Assembly: GCF_019837165.1 (NCBI RefSeq)
Contig: NZ_JAGYHC010000001.1
Location: 1 to 64,000 of the forward strand
Source of the DNA: Virgibacillus sp. NKC19-3
GTDB taxonomy: Bacteria > Bacillota > Bacilli > Bacillales > Amphibacillaceae
DNA length: 64,000 nucleotides
Direction of reading: 5' to 3'
Shown here: positions 1 through 12,748 of the stretch, one piece after another
How the letters are laid out: every line of letters starts with the position of its first letter
Numbering within the stretch: the first letter of the stretch is position 1
The notes under the pieces: generated by a model
Databases searched by the model: none
What the model was told of the DNA's origin: nothing
The model's input: only the letters and a program-made list of their open reading frames with translations
Position numbers and translations under genes: made by a program

Positions 1-1344
1 ATGGAAAACCTGAACGAATTGTGGGTTGCTACACTAGAGAAGATTGAAGAAGAAGTTAGTAAACCCAGCTTCGAAACTTGGCTGAAAAGTACAAAGGCTG
101 AAAAGTTGGAAGAAAACACGTTGATCATCTCCGCACCAAACGAATTTGCCAGAGACTGGTTAGAAACACAGTATACGGAACTGATTTCCAATATTCTCGA
201 AGATGTTACCGGGACACGATTAGCTACAAAATTTATCATCCCGGACTCTGTTACCCAGCCAGAGGAAGAAGAAAAAGGACCGAAACCGAAGTCATCAGGA
301 AATACAGGAGACGTATCAAAAACAATGCTCAATTCCAAGTACACCTTCGACACCTTTGTCATTGGAGCTGGAAATCGCTTTGCACATGCTGCATCATTGG
401 CAGTCGCAGAAGCACCGGCAAAAGCATATAATCCGCTTTTTATTTATGGCGGTGTTGGTCTTGGGAAAACGCACTTAATGCATGCAGTTGGGCACTATGT
501 ACAACAGCACAATCCCGAAGCAAAGGTTGTCTATATGACATCTGAAAAATTTACCAATGAATTTATTAATGCCATCATGGACAACAAAACGTTAAATTTC
601 CGCAATAAATATCGAAATGTCGATGTTCTATTAATCGATGATATTCAATTTATCGCGGGAAAAGAATCAACACAGGAAGAATTTTTCCATACATTCAATA
701 CATTACATGAGGAAAACAAACAAATTATTATCTCTAGTGATCGACCACCTAAAGAAATACCGACACTCGAAGATCGTTTGCGTTCCCGCTTTGAATGGGG
801 ATTAATTACAGATATTACACCACCGGATTTGGAAACGAGAATTGCTATACTAAACAAAAAAGCAAAGGCAGAAGGACTGGATATTCCAAATGAGGTAATG
901 CTGTATATCGCTAATCAAATTGATACGAATATTCGTGAGCTGGAAGGTGCATTAATCCGTGTTGTCGCCTACTCTTCTTTGATTAATCAAGATATTGACG
1001 CCCCGCTCGCTGCAGATGCCCTAAAAGATATCATCCCTAGTAATAAACCAAGAACCATTACCATTCAAGGCATCCAGGAAGCAGTTGGAGAGAAATATAA
1101 CGTTCGTCTGGAAGATTTTCCTGCAAAGAAACGTACAAAAGCAATCGCCTTTCCCAGACAAATTGCCATGTACCTCTCCCGTGAATTAACCGATTTCTCA
1201 CTGCCTAAAATTGGGGAAGAATTCGGCGGACGTGATCATACAACAGTCATTCATGCCCATGAGAAAATTGTAAAGTCAATGGAGAATGACACGAATTTAA
1301 CAAGTGAAATCGAAGAAATTAAAGAACAGTTAAAATCATTTTAG
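1..1344 (+). CDS. dnaA: Chromosomal replication initiator DnaA
   Basis: A 447-residue protein of normal length for Bacillaceae DnaA. It binds DnaA boxes at oriC, oligomerises with ATP and opens the duplex. Visible parts: an N-terminal helicase-loading domain (about residues 1-80), a variable acidic linker (about 81-110), an AAA+ core with Walker [10 protein letters not shown] at about 151-159 and Walker [10 protein letters not shown] at about 208-216, and the domain IV DNA-binding signature [15 protein letters not shown] near residue 409. The ATG is base 1 of the window, so its promoter and the upstream (incA-type) box cluster are not visible. It heads the classical dnaA-dnaN-recF-gyrBA order. 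Confidence 0.99.
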   Translation: MENLNELWVATLEKIEEEVSKPSFETWLKSTKAEKLEENTLIISAPNEFARDWLETQYTELISNILEDVTGTRLATKFIIPDSVTQPEEEEKGPKPKSSGNTGDVSKTMLNSKYTFDTFVIGAGNRFAHAASLAVAEAPAKAYNPLFIYGGVGLGKTHLMHAVGHYVQQHNPEAKVVYMTSEKFTNEFINAIMDNKTLNFRNKYRNVDVLLIDDIQFIAGKESTQEEFFHTFNTLHEENKQIIISSDRPPKEIPTLEDRLRSRFEWGLITDITPPDLETRIAILNKKAKAEGLDIPNEVMLYIANQIDTNIRELEGALIRVVAYSSLINQDIDAPLAADALKDIIPSNKPRTITIQGIQEAVGEKYNVRLEDFPAKKRTKAIAFPRQIAMYLSRELTDFSLPKIGEEFGGRDHTTVIHAHEKIVKSMENDTNLTSEIEEIKEQLKSF

Positions 1345-1525
1345 GAAAAATCCACATGTGCATAATGTGTAAAACAGAACAGATCGATGCACAAGTTATC
1401 AACATGTGCATAACTTGTTTCAGACGTTTATCTCTTACTTATCAACATAATCACAGCTCTTATTACTGGTATTACTGTATTTTATAATAAAAAATAATTA
1501 AGTATGTCTATAGGAGGATTCATTC
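1345..1525. other. oriC segment (dnaA-dnaN intergenic) with DnaA boxes and AT-rich tract
   Basis: Between dnaA and dnaN there are two forward DnaA boxes TTATCAACA (1396-1404 and 1439-1447) and two reverse boxes reading TGTGCATAA on the plus strand (1357-1365 and 1405-1413). A weaker box-like AAATCCACA lies at 1348-1356. The central pair sits in a perfect 9-bp inverted repeat, ACAAGTTAT at 1391-1399 and ATAACTTGT at 1410-1418. An AT-rich stretch at about 1475-1502, before the dnaN ribosome site, is the likely unwinding element. In B. subtilis the incC part of oriC is in the same place. Only this half of the bipartite origin is in the window. Confidence 0.85.
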
Positions 1526-2662
1526 ATGAAATTTGTAATCAGACGTGATCAATTAATTGCCAGTGTACAAGATGTTATGAAGGCAATCTCATCTCGTACT
1601 GTTATTCCAATTCTGACGGGAATCAAAATCGAAGCAAAAAAACATGGCATTATACTAACAGGAAGTGATTCAGATATTTCGATTGAATCCTACATTCCAG
1701 CTGAAGAAGATGGAAATGTAAATATCGAACTTATTGAAGAAGGAAGTATTGTCCTCCATGCCAAATATTTTCCCGATATTGTCCGCAAATTACCAGAAAA
1801 GACATTAGAAATTGAGTCTGATGAAAATTTAAAACTAACCATTCGGTCTGGAAAAGCGGAATTTAATTTAAATGGACAAGATGCTGAGGAATATCCACAG
1901 CTCCCTTCTTTGCAGACAGATGAAAGCTTTGAACTGCCAACAGATTTATTAAAAAGTTTAACGAAGCAAACGGTTTTTGCTGTTTCCACAATGGAAACTC
2001 GCCCAATCCTGACAGGGGTGCATATGAAGCTGAACGAGAATACATTAACGTTTACAGCAACCGACAGCCATCGACTTGCATCACGAAAGATTCCTGTAAA
2101 CGAGACAAACGTCGAATTTTCCAATATTGTTGTACCGGGAAAAAGTTTAAGTGAATTAAATAAAATTTTAGATGATACGCCGGAATCTATTGAAATTAGT
2201 GTGACGAATAATCAAATCCTATTTCGAACGAAACATTTGAAATTCATGTCTCGTTTACTCGACGGAAATTATCCAGAAACATCACGACTTATTCCGGAAC
2301 AAAGTAAAACAGTGCTTCATGTAAAAACGAAGGAATTATTAAATACAATAGATCGTGCATCCCTTCTGGCGAAAGAAGAACGCAATAATGTGGTGAAATT
2401 GTCAACAGAAGGTAATCACTTAGTCGAAATTACAGGTAACTCGCCGGAAGTTGGAACAGTCGCTGAAGAAATTAACGTTCAATCCATCGAGGGAGAGGAA
2501 TTAAAAATCTCGTTTAGTTCCAAATACATGATTGATGCATTAAAAGCGATTGAATATGAAGAGGTAAAAATAGAATTTACCGGTGCTATGCGGCCATTTA
2601 TCATTCAACCAGCCAACGAAGATCCAATTTTACAACTGATTCTTCCAGTTAGAACCTATTGA
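1526..2662 (+). CDS. dnaN: DNA polymerase III beta sliding clamp
   Basis: A 378-residue protein, the standard clamp length, with the three-fold clamp-domain organisation. It forms the dimeric ring that tethers polymerase III and other partners to DNA. The start follows a strong site (TAGGAGGATT, 1512-1521) with good spacing. The C-terminus ILPVRTY matches the typical clamp ending (LPVRTY), which forms part of the partner-binding pocket. It lies directly downstream of the origin, as in other Firmicutes, and is followed by a terminator-like hairpin at 2851-2889, so it may be transcribed separately from yaaA-recF. Confidence 0.98.
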   Translation: MKFVIRRDQLIASVQDVMKAISSRTVIPILTGIKIEAKKHGIILTGSDSDISIESYIPAEEDGNVNIELIEEGSIVLHAKYFPDIVRKLPEKTLEIESDENLKLTIRSGKAEFNLNGQDAEEYPQLPSLQTDESFELPTDLLKSLTKQTVFAVSTMETRPILTGVHMKLNENTLTFTATDSHRLASRKIPVNETNVEFSNIVVPGKSLSELNKILDDTPESIEISVTNNQILFRTKHLKFMSRLLDGNYPETSRLIPEQSKTVLHVKTKELLNTIDRASLLAKEERNNVVKLSTEGNHLVEITGNSPEVGTVAEEINVQSIEGEELKISFSSKYMIDALKAIEYEEVKIEFTGAMRPFIIQPANEDPILQLILPVRTY

Positions 2663-3027
2663 GAAAAACATGATTCACCTTTTTTCTGGAGAATCTTCGT
2701 ATGTGATAAAAACTGTGACGTAGTGAAAGTAACTTTATGAGAAGGTTCTCGTTCTAATGATAGTTGAGCGTAGCGAATGCTTCAACCAATGCTTGGAAAG
2801 AGAATGGCACATTACGTCGCTGTTTCGATGTTTAATGCTATAACATACATAAAAAAGCGCTTATCTTTTTTGGGGTAAGGGCTTTTTTTACGATAAAAGC
2901 CAAATTAAAGGCCAAATGAGCATTTTTTAAATAAAATGAGGGGTTTACCTTCCCTAAATGCTAAAACTTTAGTAAAATAGATATATGAAACGTTTAAAGC
3001 CAAATAACAAAAATGATGAAATGAAAC
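2663..3027. other. Intergenic region between dnaN and yaaA
   Basis: This 365-base gap has no convincing gene. Its left part (2690-2830) is unremarkable mixed sequence. A terminator-like hairpin lies at 2851-2889. Its last 130 bases are AT-rich and probably hold the promoter for yaaA-recF, though I could not fix the boxes with confidence. Confidence 0.6.
2851..2889 (+). terminator. Putative rho-independent terminator after dnaN
   Basis: AAGCGCTTATC and GGTAAGGGCTT form an imperfect stem around a T-rich loop, followed by a run of seven T (2883-2889). It would separate dnaN from yaaA-recF transcription. Confidence 0.6.
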
Positions 3028-3261
3028 TTGGTGAGTGAATTGCATGAAGAAATTGAAATAAATACGGAATTTATTACGTTGGGTCAATTTATCAAGCTTG
3101 CGAACATACTTGAATCCGGTGGAATGGTCAAAACATTCCTGCAGGAAGAAGGCGTCTTGGTAAATGGCGAATGGGAACATCGACGCGGAAGGAAGCTTTA
3201 CCCAAGTGATGTGGTCAAAGCTCAAGATGTTGGATCATTTATCGTAGCAAAGAGCAATTAG
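3028..3261 (+). CDS. yaaA: S4-domain RNA-binding protein YaaA/RlbA
   Basis: A small S4-like protein of up to 77 residues. The motifs [19 protein letters not shown] and [12 protein letters not shown] are those of the YaaA family found between dnaN and recF throughout Bacillales. S4 folds bind structured RNA, and family members are linked to ribosome biogenesis. There is no ATG in frame. The annotated start is TTG at 3028; GTG at 3031 and TTG at 3040 (with GGTGAG four bases ahead) are alternatives, so the first four residues are uncertain. recF begins 25 bases downstream and is probably co-transcribed. Confidence 0.9.
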   Translation: MVSELHEEIEINTEFITLGQFIKLANILESGGMVKTFLQEEGVLVNGEWEHRRGRKLYPSDVVKAQDVGSFIVAKSN

Positions 3262-3286
3262 TCGCAGAAAGAATGAGGAATCCTGC

Positions 3287-4405
3287 ATGCACATTGATCA
3301 ACTTAACTTAAAACATTTCCGTAATTACCAAAAATTGGATATTCCTTTTGATGATAAAGTCAATGTTATTATTGGGGAAAATGCACAAGGGAAAACCAAC
3401 TTGATGGAAGCTATATATTTGTTGGCCTTTACGAAATCCTACCGCACCCCACGTGAAAAAGAACTTATCCTTTGGGACGAAGAATATGCTAAAATAGAGG
3501 GTAGGATTACCAAACGCAACCAGACGTTTCCACTTGAAGTTGTTATTTCATCTAAAGGGAAAAAAGCAAAGTTAAATCGAATGGAACAGAAACGATTAAG
3601 TGACTATATTGGTGCATTAAATGTAGTGATGTTTGCACCGGAGGACTTAACACTTGTGAAAGGCTCTCCGCAGAATCGCAGACGATTTATCAATATGGAA
3701 CTGGGGCAAATTCAGCCAAGGTACATTTATCATTTAGCACAATATCAAAAATTAATCAAACAACGGAATCATTTATTAAAGAAAATGCAGCGGCAGGCAA
3801 ATCCCGATAACAATAAAACAATGCTGCATGTATTAACCGAACAACTAATTGAACATGCTGCAATATTGCTGGAGAGGCGGTTTGTTTTTCTGGATTTACT
3901 GAGAAAATGGGCCAAGCCAATTCATCATGGTATCAGTCGCAACCTGGAGGACCTTGAAATCAGGTATGATCCCACAATTGAGGTATCAGAAGAGGCAAAT
4001 AAGGAGAAAATAGAAACGATCTATTTAAATAAATTTCAAGAAATACAGGAAAAAGAAATCGAACGTGGAACAACATTGATCGGACCTCATCGCGATGATC
4101 TGATTTTTTATGTGAATAATAAAAATGTTCAAGTCTATGGTTCTCAGGGACAGCAGCGAACCACCGCTTTATCTGTGAAATTGGCAGAGATTGAACTTAT
4201 TTATAATGAAGTCGGGGAATACCCTGTTTTGCTCCTTGATGATGTATTAAGTGAACTGGATCATTTCCGGCAATCACATCTGTTAAATACCATTCACGGA
4301 AAAGTTCAAACCTTTGTATCGACAACAAGCGTTGATGGAATTAACCATGAAACATTACGAAAGGCTGAGTTGTTTCAGGTAAACGAGGGAGAAATAGATA
4401 TATGA
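3287..4405 (+). CDS. recF: DNA replication and repair protein RecF
   Basis: A 372-residue SMC-like ATPase, normal length for RecF. It binds gapped duplex DNA and helps load RecA with RecO and RecR. Walker [10 protein letters not shown] is near residue 30, the ABC signature region [12 protein letters not shown] near 285, and Walker [11 protein letters not shown] near 310. It overlaps no neighbour and is followed 19 bases later by remB, consistent with a yaaA-recF-remB-gyrB operon. Confidence 0.98.
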   Translation: MHIDQLNLKHFRNYQKLDIPFDDKVNVIIGENAQGKTNLMEAIYLLAFTKSYRTPREKELILWDEEYAKIEGRITKRNQTFPLEVVISSKGKKAKLNRMEQKRLSDYIGALNVVMFAPEDLTLVKGSPQNRRRFINMELGQIQPRYIYHLAQYQKLIKQRNHLLKKMQRQANPDNNKTMLHVLTEQLIEHAAILLERRFVFLDLLRKWAKPIHHGISRNLEDLEIRYDPTIEVSEEANKEKIETIYLNKFQEIQEKEIERGTTLIGPHRDDLIFYVNNKNVQVYGSQGQQRTTALSVKLAEIELIYNEVGEYPVLLLDDVLSELDHFRQSHLLNTIHGKVQTFVSTTSVDGINHETLRKAELFQVNEGEIDI

Positions 4406-4424
4406 TTCAAGGGGGCACGCGCCT

Positions 4425-4703
4425 ATGTTTATTCATATAGGCAATGATCATGTGATCAGATCGAGTGATGTTATTGCGATCGTTGATTATGATTTAATCG
4501 ATTCATCTTCCATTATGGAAGAGATGATGACTGAATGGAACAAACAAAAAAGGGTTGTTGGATCAATGCATGATGCCAAATCGGTCATGATTACGACGGA
4601 AATTATTTATTACAGCACATTATCTGTTGCTACCTTAAAAAAACGAGCAAGTATGATTTCAACAATTAGTAAATTAGATGATTTTTCAGAGGAAATAGAA
4701 TAA
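4425..4703 (+). CDS. remB: RemB-like (DUF370) extracellular matrix regulator
   Basis: A 92-residue DUF370-family protein in the position of B. subtilis yaaB/remB, between recF and gyrB. RemA/RemB proteins are DNA-binding regulators of biofilm matrix operons. Family hallmarks are the N-terminal MFIHIGNDHVIRSSDVIAIVDY and the later VMITTEIIYYSTLS. The ribosome site is GGGGGCACGCGCCT-type (4410-4423), G-rich but unusual. The highly acidic C-terminal tail DDFSEEIE is seen in related proteins. Confidence 0.9.
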   Translation: MFIHIGNDHVIRSSDVIAIVDYDLIDSSSIMEEMMTEWNKQKRVVGSMHDAKSVMITTEIIYYSTLSVATLKKRASMISTISKLDDFSEEIE

Positions 4704-6680
<1,977 letters not shown>

Positions 6681-6758
6681 CAGCTAGGTTAGAAGTAAAA
6701 GTCAGAGGTCGGATAGAAGACCCGACATTCTGACTCTTGTGTTTTAGGAGGGAACTAA

Positions 6759-9215
6759 ATGGCAGAGGAACGATCAAACGTTCAGGAAATTAATCTTAGT
6801 AAAGAGATGCGTACATCATTTCTTGATTATTCGATGAGTGTTATTGTGTCACGTGCATTACCTGATGCACGCGATGGATTAAAACCGGTGCACCGGCGAA
6901 TTTTATATGCAATGAACGATTTAGGGATGTATACGGATAAACCACATAAAAAGTCAGCACGTATTGTTGGTGAGGTAATCGGGAAGTACCATCCCCATGG
7001 AGACTCCGCCGTTTATGAAACGATGGTTCGGATGGCACAAGATTTCAGTTACCGTTATATGCTCGTAGATGGGCATGGAAACTTCGGATCTGTAGATGGC
7101 GATTCGGCAGCTGCCATGCGTTATACAGAGGCAAGAATGTCCAGGATTTCCATGGAATTATTACGTGATATTAATAAAGATACAGTCGATTATCAGGACA
7201 ACTATGATGGAACAGAACGTGAACCCGTTGTTTTCCCTGCTCGTTTCCCCAATTTACTGGTAAATGGTACGTCAGGAATCGCAGTAGGTATGGCAACAAA
7301 TATTCCACCGCATCATTTAGGTGAAACCATTGACGGGGTACTGGCACTTAGTGAAAATCCGGAGATAACGATTGATGAACTAATGGAAGATTATATACAT
7401 GGACCAGACTTCCCCACAGCAGGGAAAATTTTAGGAAAAAGCGGTATTCGTAAGGCATATGAAACCGGCAAGGGCTCTATTACAATACGTGCAGAAGCTA
7501 ATATTGAGGAACAGTCAAATGGCAAGGAAACCATCATTGTTACAGAGCTACCTTATCAAGTAAACAAGGCAAGACTCATTGAAAAGATAGCAGAACATGT
7601 TCGTGAGAAACGAATCGAGGGAATTGCAGATTTACGGGATGAATCCGACCGTACAGGGATGCGTATTGTGATTGAAATCCGGCGTGATGCCAATGCCAAT
7701 GTTGTTTTGAATAATTTATATAAATATACAGCTCTGCAAACGACATTTGGTATTAATATACTTGCCCTGGTTAATGGTCAACCAAAGGTACTGAGCATTA
7801 AGCAATGCCTGGAGCATTATCTTGAACATCAAAAGGATATCATCAAACGCAGGACCGCATTTGAACTGCGTAAAGCAGAAGCGCGTGCCCACATTTTGGA
7901 AGGTTTACGTATTGCACTGGATCATTTGGATGAAGTTATATCCTTGATTCGAAATTCCAAAACAACGGACATTGCGAAAGAGGGTTTAATGGAGCGCTTT
8001 GAATTATCCGAGAAGCAATCACAGGCTATTTTAGATATGCGTCTGCAGCGTTTAACCGGTCTAGAGCGTGAAAAAATTGAAAATGAATATAGTGAGTTGA
8101 TGGCTCTCATTGCTGAATTGAAGGCTATTTTAGCAAGTGAGGAAAAAGTACTGGAAATCATTCGCGAAGAACTGACAGAAGTGAAAGAACGCTTTAGCGA
8201 CAGCCGTCGTACAGAAATTGCTGTTGGTGGTACAGACTTTTTCGAGGATGAGGATTTAATTCCTGAGGAGAATATTGTTATTACCCTTACGAATAAGGGT
8301 TATATCAAACGTCTGCCGGCATCAACCTATCGTAGACAAAATCGTGGTGGTCGCGGTATTCAGGGAATGGGTACGAACGAGGATGATTTCGTGGAACATC
8401 TTGTCTCCACCTCCACCCATGATACGATACTATATTTTACAAACAAAGGGAAAGTATACAAAACAAAGGGTTATGAGGTTCCCGAATTCAACCGAACTGC
8501 AAAAGGGATTCCGATTATTAATCTACTGCAGGTCGAAAAAGGCGAATGGGTTAATGCCGTCATTTCGGTTAATGAATTCAGTGAGGATTATTACTTTTTC
8601 TTTACGACCAGACTCGGTATATCCAAGCGAACGTCCCTTTCCCATTTTAAAAATATCCGAAAAGGTGGTTTGATTGCAGTCGGGCTGCGCGAAGAGGATG
8701 AATTAATTTCTGTTCGGCTGACCGATGGAACGAAGGATATGTTAATTGCAACGAAAAACGGCTACCTTATTCGATTTGAGGAATCCCAAATTAGAACCAT
8801 GGGAAGGACTGCTTCCGGGGTAAAAGGTATTTCGCTTCGAGGAGAAGATGAGGTCGTCTCCATGGAAATACTGGAGGAAGGGTCGAATATCCTTCACGTT
8901 ACGAACAAAGGATACGGGAAACAAACACCAGAAGAAGAATACCGGAGAATAAACCGAGGTGGCAAAGGTATTTTTACATCTAAATTATCGGATAAAACCG
9001 GACATGTTGTCGCCGTAAAAGCTGTATCCGGATATGAAGATTTGATGCTGATAACGGTAGCAGGTGTTTTAATACGTATTCCAGTTGAGAGTATTTCAGA
9101 AACCGGTCGTAATACAATGGGGGTACGCCTCATTCGTTTGCAGGAAGACGAAGAGGTAGCAACCGTTACGCGAATTGAGGAAGAAGACGAGCAGGAAGAA
9201 GCGGAAAAAGAATAA
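6759..9215 (+). CDS. gyrA: DNA gyrase subunit A
   Basis: An 818-residue breakage-reunion subunit. The catalytic tyrosine is Tyr122 in [11 protein letters not shown]. The quinolone-resistance region [10 protein letters not shown] carries the common Ser-type residue. The C-terminal beta-pinwheel includes the GyrA box [12 protein letters not shown] needed for DNA wrapping. The tail is strongly acidic ([12 protein letters not shown]). AGGAGGGAACTAA precedes the ATG. A long hairpin at 9303-9352 probably ends transcription. Confidence 0.98.
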   Translation: MAEERSNVQEINLSKEMRTSFLDYSMSVIVSRALPDARDGLKPVHRRILYAMNDLGMYTDKPHKKSARIVGEVIGKYHPHGDSAVYETMVRMAQDFSYRYMLVDGHGNFGSVDGDSAAAMRYTEARMSRISMELLRDINKDTVDYQDNYDGTEREPVVFPARFPNLLVNGTSGIAVGMATNIPPHHLGETIDGVLALSENPEITIDELMEDYIHGPDFPTAGKILGKSGIRKAYETGKGSITIRAEANIEEQSNGKETIIVTELPYQVNKARLIEKIAEHVREKRIEGIADLRDESDRTGMRIVIEIRRDANANVVLNNLYKYTALQTTFGINILALVNGQPKVLSIKQCLEHYLEHQKDIIKRRTAFELRKAEARAHILEGLRIALDHLDEVISLIRNSKTTDIAKEGLMERFELSEKQSQAILDMRLQRLTGLEREKIENEYSELMALIAELKAILASEEKVLEIIREELTEVKERFSDSRRTEIAVGGTDFFEDEDLIPEENIVITLTNKGYIKRLPASTYRRQNRGGRGIQGMGTNEDDFVEHLVSTSTHDTILYFTNKGKVYKTKGYEVPEFNRTAKGIPIINLLQVEKGEWVNAVISVNEFSEDYYFFFTTRLGISKRTSLSHFKNIRKGGLIAVGLREEDELISVRLTDGTKDMLIATKNGYLIRFEESQIRTMGRTASGVKGISLRGEDEVVSMEILEEGSNILHVTNKGYGKQTPEEEYRRINRGGKGIFTSKLSDKTGHVVAVKAVSGYEDLMLITVAGVLIRIPVESISETGRNTMGVRLIRLQEDEEVATVTRIEEEDEQEEAEKE

Positions 9216-9302
9216 AATAAACAGTGATCAGGTGAGATTTACCGGCGTTTGGGAACTGCTTATCAGCGCTTACCTGTTCATAAACGAAAATAGATAAAAC
9301 AC

Positions 9303-9360
9303 AAGGTAACGTAGTAAGACAAATGTTATCATTTCGTCTGAGGCGTTACCTTATTTGCTT
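9303..9360 (+). terminator. Putative terminator after gyrA
   Basis: AAGGTAACG (9303-9311) pairs with CGTTACCTT (9344-9352). Inside it AGACAAATG nearly pairs with CATTTCGTCT, giving a long hairpin. A T-rich tract follows (TTATTTGCTTTCT). The next gene is on the opposite strand, so it may serve both directions. Confidence 0.65.
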
Positions 9361-9395
9361 TCTAATCATAAAGTTTGGCAATGAAGGGGTATAGA

Positions 9396-10289
9396 TCATC
9401 CCCCTACTTGATCAGCGGGAACTTTATTGGAGCCACTTTGTTGTTTGAGGAAGAGATAGATTCCGAGTAAAATAAGACAGCCGCCAATGACTTCTACGCC
9501 AGTTATCATTTCATGTAAGAAGACCATTGCTAAAATAGACGCTCCAACTGGTTCTCCGAGTGTGGCCATGGATACAGTTGTTGTATTGACATAGTTTAAT
9601 AATAAATTAAAAATAATATGTGCTGCTGATGGGAAAAGCGCAAGCAGTAAAAATACACCCCAATCGTTAGCTGTATAACCTGTAACAGGGATGTTACCAA
9701 TGACATTATAAACCAGCAACGTTAAACCGGCTATGAGAAAGACGAGAAAGCTGTATATCCAGTGATTGACGTATTTGACGTTTTTTTGTCCGATGAATAA
9801 ATAGAAAACAACAGAAAAGACGGCAAGTAATGATAATATATTTCCCAATAGTACACCTTGCCCTAAATTTACATTACCCCCTCCTACAATTACCACACCT
9901 ATAAATGCAATTCCGATCGTGATAAGTGTACGTATATGTATCTTCTCCTTGAAGAAAATGAAACCACCAAACAGAGCTATTACAGGTTGCGATGCTAAAA
10001 TTAACGTAGAACTGGCTACAGTCGTATGATTTAGAGATTCAAACCATAAGCCAAAATGACCACCCAAAAAGATACCTGCAAAAATGAATGCGAACCATTC
10101 CTTCTTTTTAATTTGGGGTATGGTTTTCATATGTTTAAAGACAAAAGGCAATAGTAAAATACAACTAAGAAACATGCGATACATGCCCATTATCGTTGAC
10201 GGTGCATCGGATAATCGAACGAAAATGGCGGATAACGATATACAAATAATAGCTGCGATAAGTAATGTATTTATCGTTCTTGATTTCAT
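9396..10289 (-). CDS. EamA/DMT-superfamily transporter
   Basis: A polytopic inner-membrane protein with about ten hydrophobic segments arranged as two EamA-like halves; it is predicted to export or import small metabolites, with the substrate unknown. The open frame runs nine codons further upstream, but AAGAGGTG sits just before the ATG at 10289 (MKSRTINTLL), giving 297 residues. The first half holds SAIFVRLSDAPSTIMGMYRM and the second GEPVGASILAM, both typical of the family. It occupies the interval where B. subtilis has an rRNA operon, between gyrA and guaB. Confidence 0.9.
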   Translation of the reverse strand: MKSRTINTLLIAAIICISLSAIFVRLSDAPSTIMGMYRMFLSCILLLPFVFKHMKTIPQIKKKEWFAFIFAGIFLGGHFGLWFESLNHTTVASSTLILASQPVIALFGGFIFFKEKIHIRTLITIGIAFIGVVIVGGGNVNLGQGVLLGNILSLLAVFSVVFYLFIGQKNVKYVNHWIYSFLVFLIAGLTLLVYNVIGNIPVTGYTANDWGVFLLLALFPSAAHIIFNLLLNYVNTTTVSMATLGEPVGASILAMVFLHEMITGVEVIGGCLILLGIYLFLKQQSGSNKVPADQVGG

Positions 10290-10565
10290 AGGAACACCTC
10301 TTTCAAACTTGAGCAATTAAGTCACTATGGCATATAGTAATAGTAAAAAGACTGAAAAAGCAAGTCAAATGCTACAAGATAATTGGGAAAACAGTTTAAC
10401 ACATATCGTACATTTACGTAATGATTCGTATGATTAGGGAAATGTTTGCTTTTTGTAGATGGATCCCAAATGATTTGCTATCTAATTAACGATTATTTAT
10501 CATTGACAAGTCAAAATGGTATACTAGTTATGTATGTATATGAACAAGTAATTCAGGAGGAAAAA

Positions 10566-11780
10566 ATGAGTAATTTACCTTTTATACCGATTATTGTTGG
10601 AACAGATATCAATGCCTATAATATGGCTATCTCATTTCATCAGGCATATGACGTAAAACCGATTTTAATTGGGAAACAGCAAATGGCATTTACCGATTTG
10701 AGTTCTGTCATTGAAAAAATAGAAATACACCCAACCTTGGCAGACGAAGGACAGTTTGTACCCACACTCACTACACTGGCTACGAAACTTGAACCTACAG
10801 ATAAAAAACTTCTATTAGTAGGAACAAATGACGTATATATTCGGTTGATGATTGAGAATGAAGCACAATTAAAGGAACATTTCGTATTTGATTTAATCGA
10901 CGAATCGTTAATGAATCAGCTTCAGAATAAATCGAATTTCTATAAGCTTTGTAGAGAATATGGTATTGATACGCCTACCACTCACTTTTATGATTGTAAG
11001 CACCCAAAACCTTTCGAAGAAGAGATGATGTATCCTGTCATCATTAAACCAAGTAATGGCATTGCCTATTACAATCACTCATTTGACGGGCAGCAAAAAG
11101 TATATAGGGTGGAATCGAAAGAAGAAGTGCAGCAAGTTATTGATAAGATCACTGCAAGTGGTTATCAAGATGAGCTTATCATTCAGGATTTTATTCCAGG
11201 GGATGATACATACATGTGGGACAGCGTTATATATGCAAATGCAGGAGGGCAGACACAACTTGTTACATTTGGACAAGTCGTACTTCAAGAGCATACGGCT
11301 ACTGCAATAGGAAATTACACGGCAGTGATTTCACGTTATAATGAAGAAATGATGAAAAAATTACAGCATTTCCTAGAAGCTGTCGGCTACGTCGGGTTTG
11401 CAAATTTTGATCTAAAATATGATACCCGCGATGGTAAATTTAAAGTGTTCGAGGTAAATATTCGCCAAGGGAGATCCAGCTATTATGTGACTGCACTCGG
11501 GCACAATATGGCAACATATATTGTTGATGACAGCATTTACAGAAAGGAAAAGCCACTAACCTATCTAAACGAAGAGCATTTATTTACCGTTGTACCTAAA
11601 ATCGTGCTTCGCAAGTTTGTCCGAAACGAAAAGGTGCTGGCGGATGTAAAACAGCTCATTAGACAAGGTAAATGGGGAAACCCATTATTTTACAAAAAGG
11701 ATCGCAATCTTAAACGAAAACTCTATCTATTCATACGTCAAATCAACTATTATCGTAAATATAAGAATAATAAATGGTAA
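10566..11780 (+). CDS. ATP-grasp carboxylate-amine ligase, D-aspartate ligase-like
   Basis: A 404-residue ATP-grasp enzyme when started at the ATG at 10566, which follows TTCAGGAGGAAAAA; the frame is open 40 codons further but without homology. From recollection it resembles the Enterococcus faecium D-aspartate ligase along its whole length: FIPIIVGTDINAYNMA at the N-terminus, VIIKPSNGIAYYNHSF, IIQDFIPGDDTYM, GYVGFANFDLKYD and EVNIRQGRSSYYVTALG, plus a basic C-terminus. Those enzymes add D-Asp to the stem-peptide side chain of the peptidoglycan precursor. Family membership is firm; D-Asp specificity is inference. It stands alone and converges with yaaC five bases away. Confidence 0.85.
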   Translation: MSNLPFIPIIVGTDINAYNMAISFHQAYDVKPILIGKQQMAFTDLSSVIEKIEIHPTLADEGQFVPTLTTLATKLEPTDKKLLLVGTNDVYIRLMIENEAQLKEHFVFDLIDESLMNQLQNKSNFYKLCREYGIDTPTTHFYDCKHPKPFEEEMMYPVIIKPSNGIAYYNHSFDGQQKVYRVESKEEVQQVIDKITASGYQDELIIQDFIPGDDTYMWDSVIYANAGGQTQLVTFGQVVLQEHTATAIGNYTAVISRYNEEMMKKLQHFLEAVGYVGFANFDLKYDTRDGKFKVFEVNIRQGRSSYYVTALGHNMATYIVDDSIYRKEKPLTYLNEEHLFTVVPKIVLRKFVRNEKVLADVKQLIRQGKWGNPLFYKKDRNLKRKLYLFIRQINYYRKYKNNKW

Positions 11781-11785
11781 AGGCT

Positions 11786-12748
11786 TCATTCCGTTTCAGG
11801 GGCCCTTTCATACAGCCATTCTCCGATTAAAAAATATATCTTTTCAGCGGCTATATTGACGTAATGGGAAATGATTGCATAATCCTGTTCCGATTTGGTG
11901 GATATAAGCTCTCCCCAATATTCTGTCTCATAGCGGCTGATCATGCTTAAATTATATAATAATAAATAATGGACCATGATTTCATTTATAGATAGGTAAT
12001 AGTCGCGGGAACAAGGAAAGTATATTTCTTGTTTATCAAGATGGACGTAAAACGGACCGGTTATATGCTGCAATGGTTTTTCCAGTTTAATATGAAGCCG
12101 GTCATTTGAAGTTTTTATATCCAGCATAGCTGGTAAATAAATACGGAGACGCTGTATGAATGCGGTCTTTGTTAAATGATAGCTATCCAGCAGGTGAAGT
12201 GGAAACGTTATGTTTGTGGCTCCTTTTTTACCGATCGAAATACTTTTTACCTCTTTCCGATAGGAGTAAAAATCATTCATTTCAGGGATTAATCCAAGCA
12301 ATAGATTCATGTTAATCTTTTGGAATGGCGGGGTTTCTGCATGGAATAGGTGGTTGTAGGCATAACAGAATAGACCATTTTGTTGGATTTTCACTTCATC
12401 TCCTGTAAAAGAATAGTTCTTTTTCTTACGTTTTCTGGCCGTTACACCATGCGCCAGGACTGCTGTGGATTCCGGATAATCGGGGCGGTTTGTAAGGAGG
12501 CATGCCTTTAGCAAATGGACGAGGCCATAAAAATATAACATTGGCTTCAACCGAATATCTGCATGCTCCCCTTCTGTTAAAAAAATACTTCCATGATCCA
12601 GGTAATACATAAATGTTCCACTGTTTTCAAAGCTTTTGGCATTTGCATCGCTATTGGGCAGATCCCTGTAGCATTTTTTCAAAAAGATCTGGCTTGTTTG
12701 CAGTGTTCGTAAATAGGTATAAAGTGATTCCACTGTCCTTTTCTCCAT
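11786..12748 (-). CDS. yaaC: YaaC-like protein
   Basis: A 320-residue protein on the minus strand just before guaB, the same place and orientation as B. subtilis yaaC. Family function is unknown. No signal peptide or clear membrane segment is visible. It is rich in aromatic and basic residues, with a KRKKKNY patch near residue 110. Its stop lies five bases from the end of the convergent ATP-grasp gene, with no obvious terminator between them, so the two 3' ends may overlap. Confidence 0.85.
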   Translation of the reverse strand: MEKRTVESLYTYLRTLQTSQIFLKKCYRDLPNSDANAKSFENSGTFMYYLDHGSIFLTEGEHADIRLKPMLYFYGLVHLLKACLLTNRPDYPESTAVLAHGVTARKRKKKNYSFTGDEVKIQQNGLFCYAYNHLFHAETPPFQKINMNLLLGLIPEMNDFYSYRKEVKSISIGKKGATNITFPLHLLDSYHLTKTAFIQRLRIYLPAMLDIKTSNDRLHIKLEKPLQHITGPFYVHLDKQEIYFPCSRDYYLSINEIMVHYLLLYNLSMISRYETEYWGELISTKSEQDYAIISHYVNIAAEKIYFLIGEWLYERAPETE

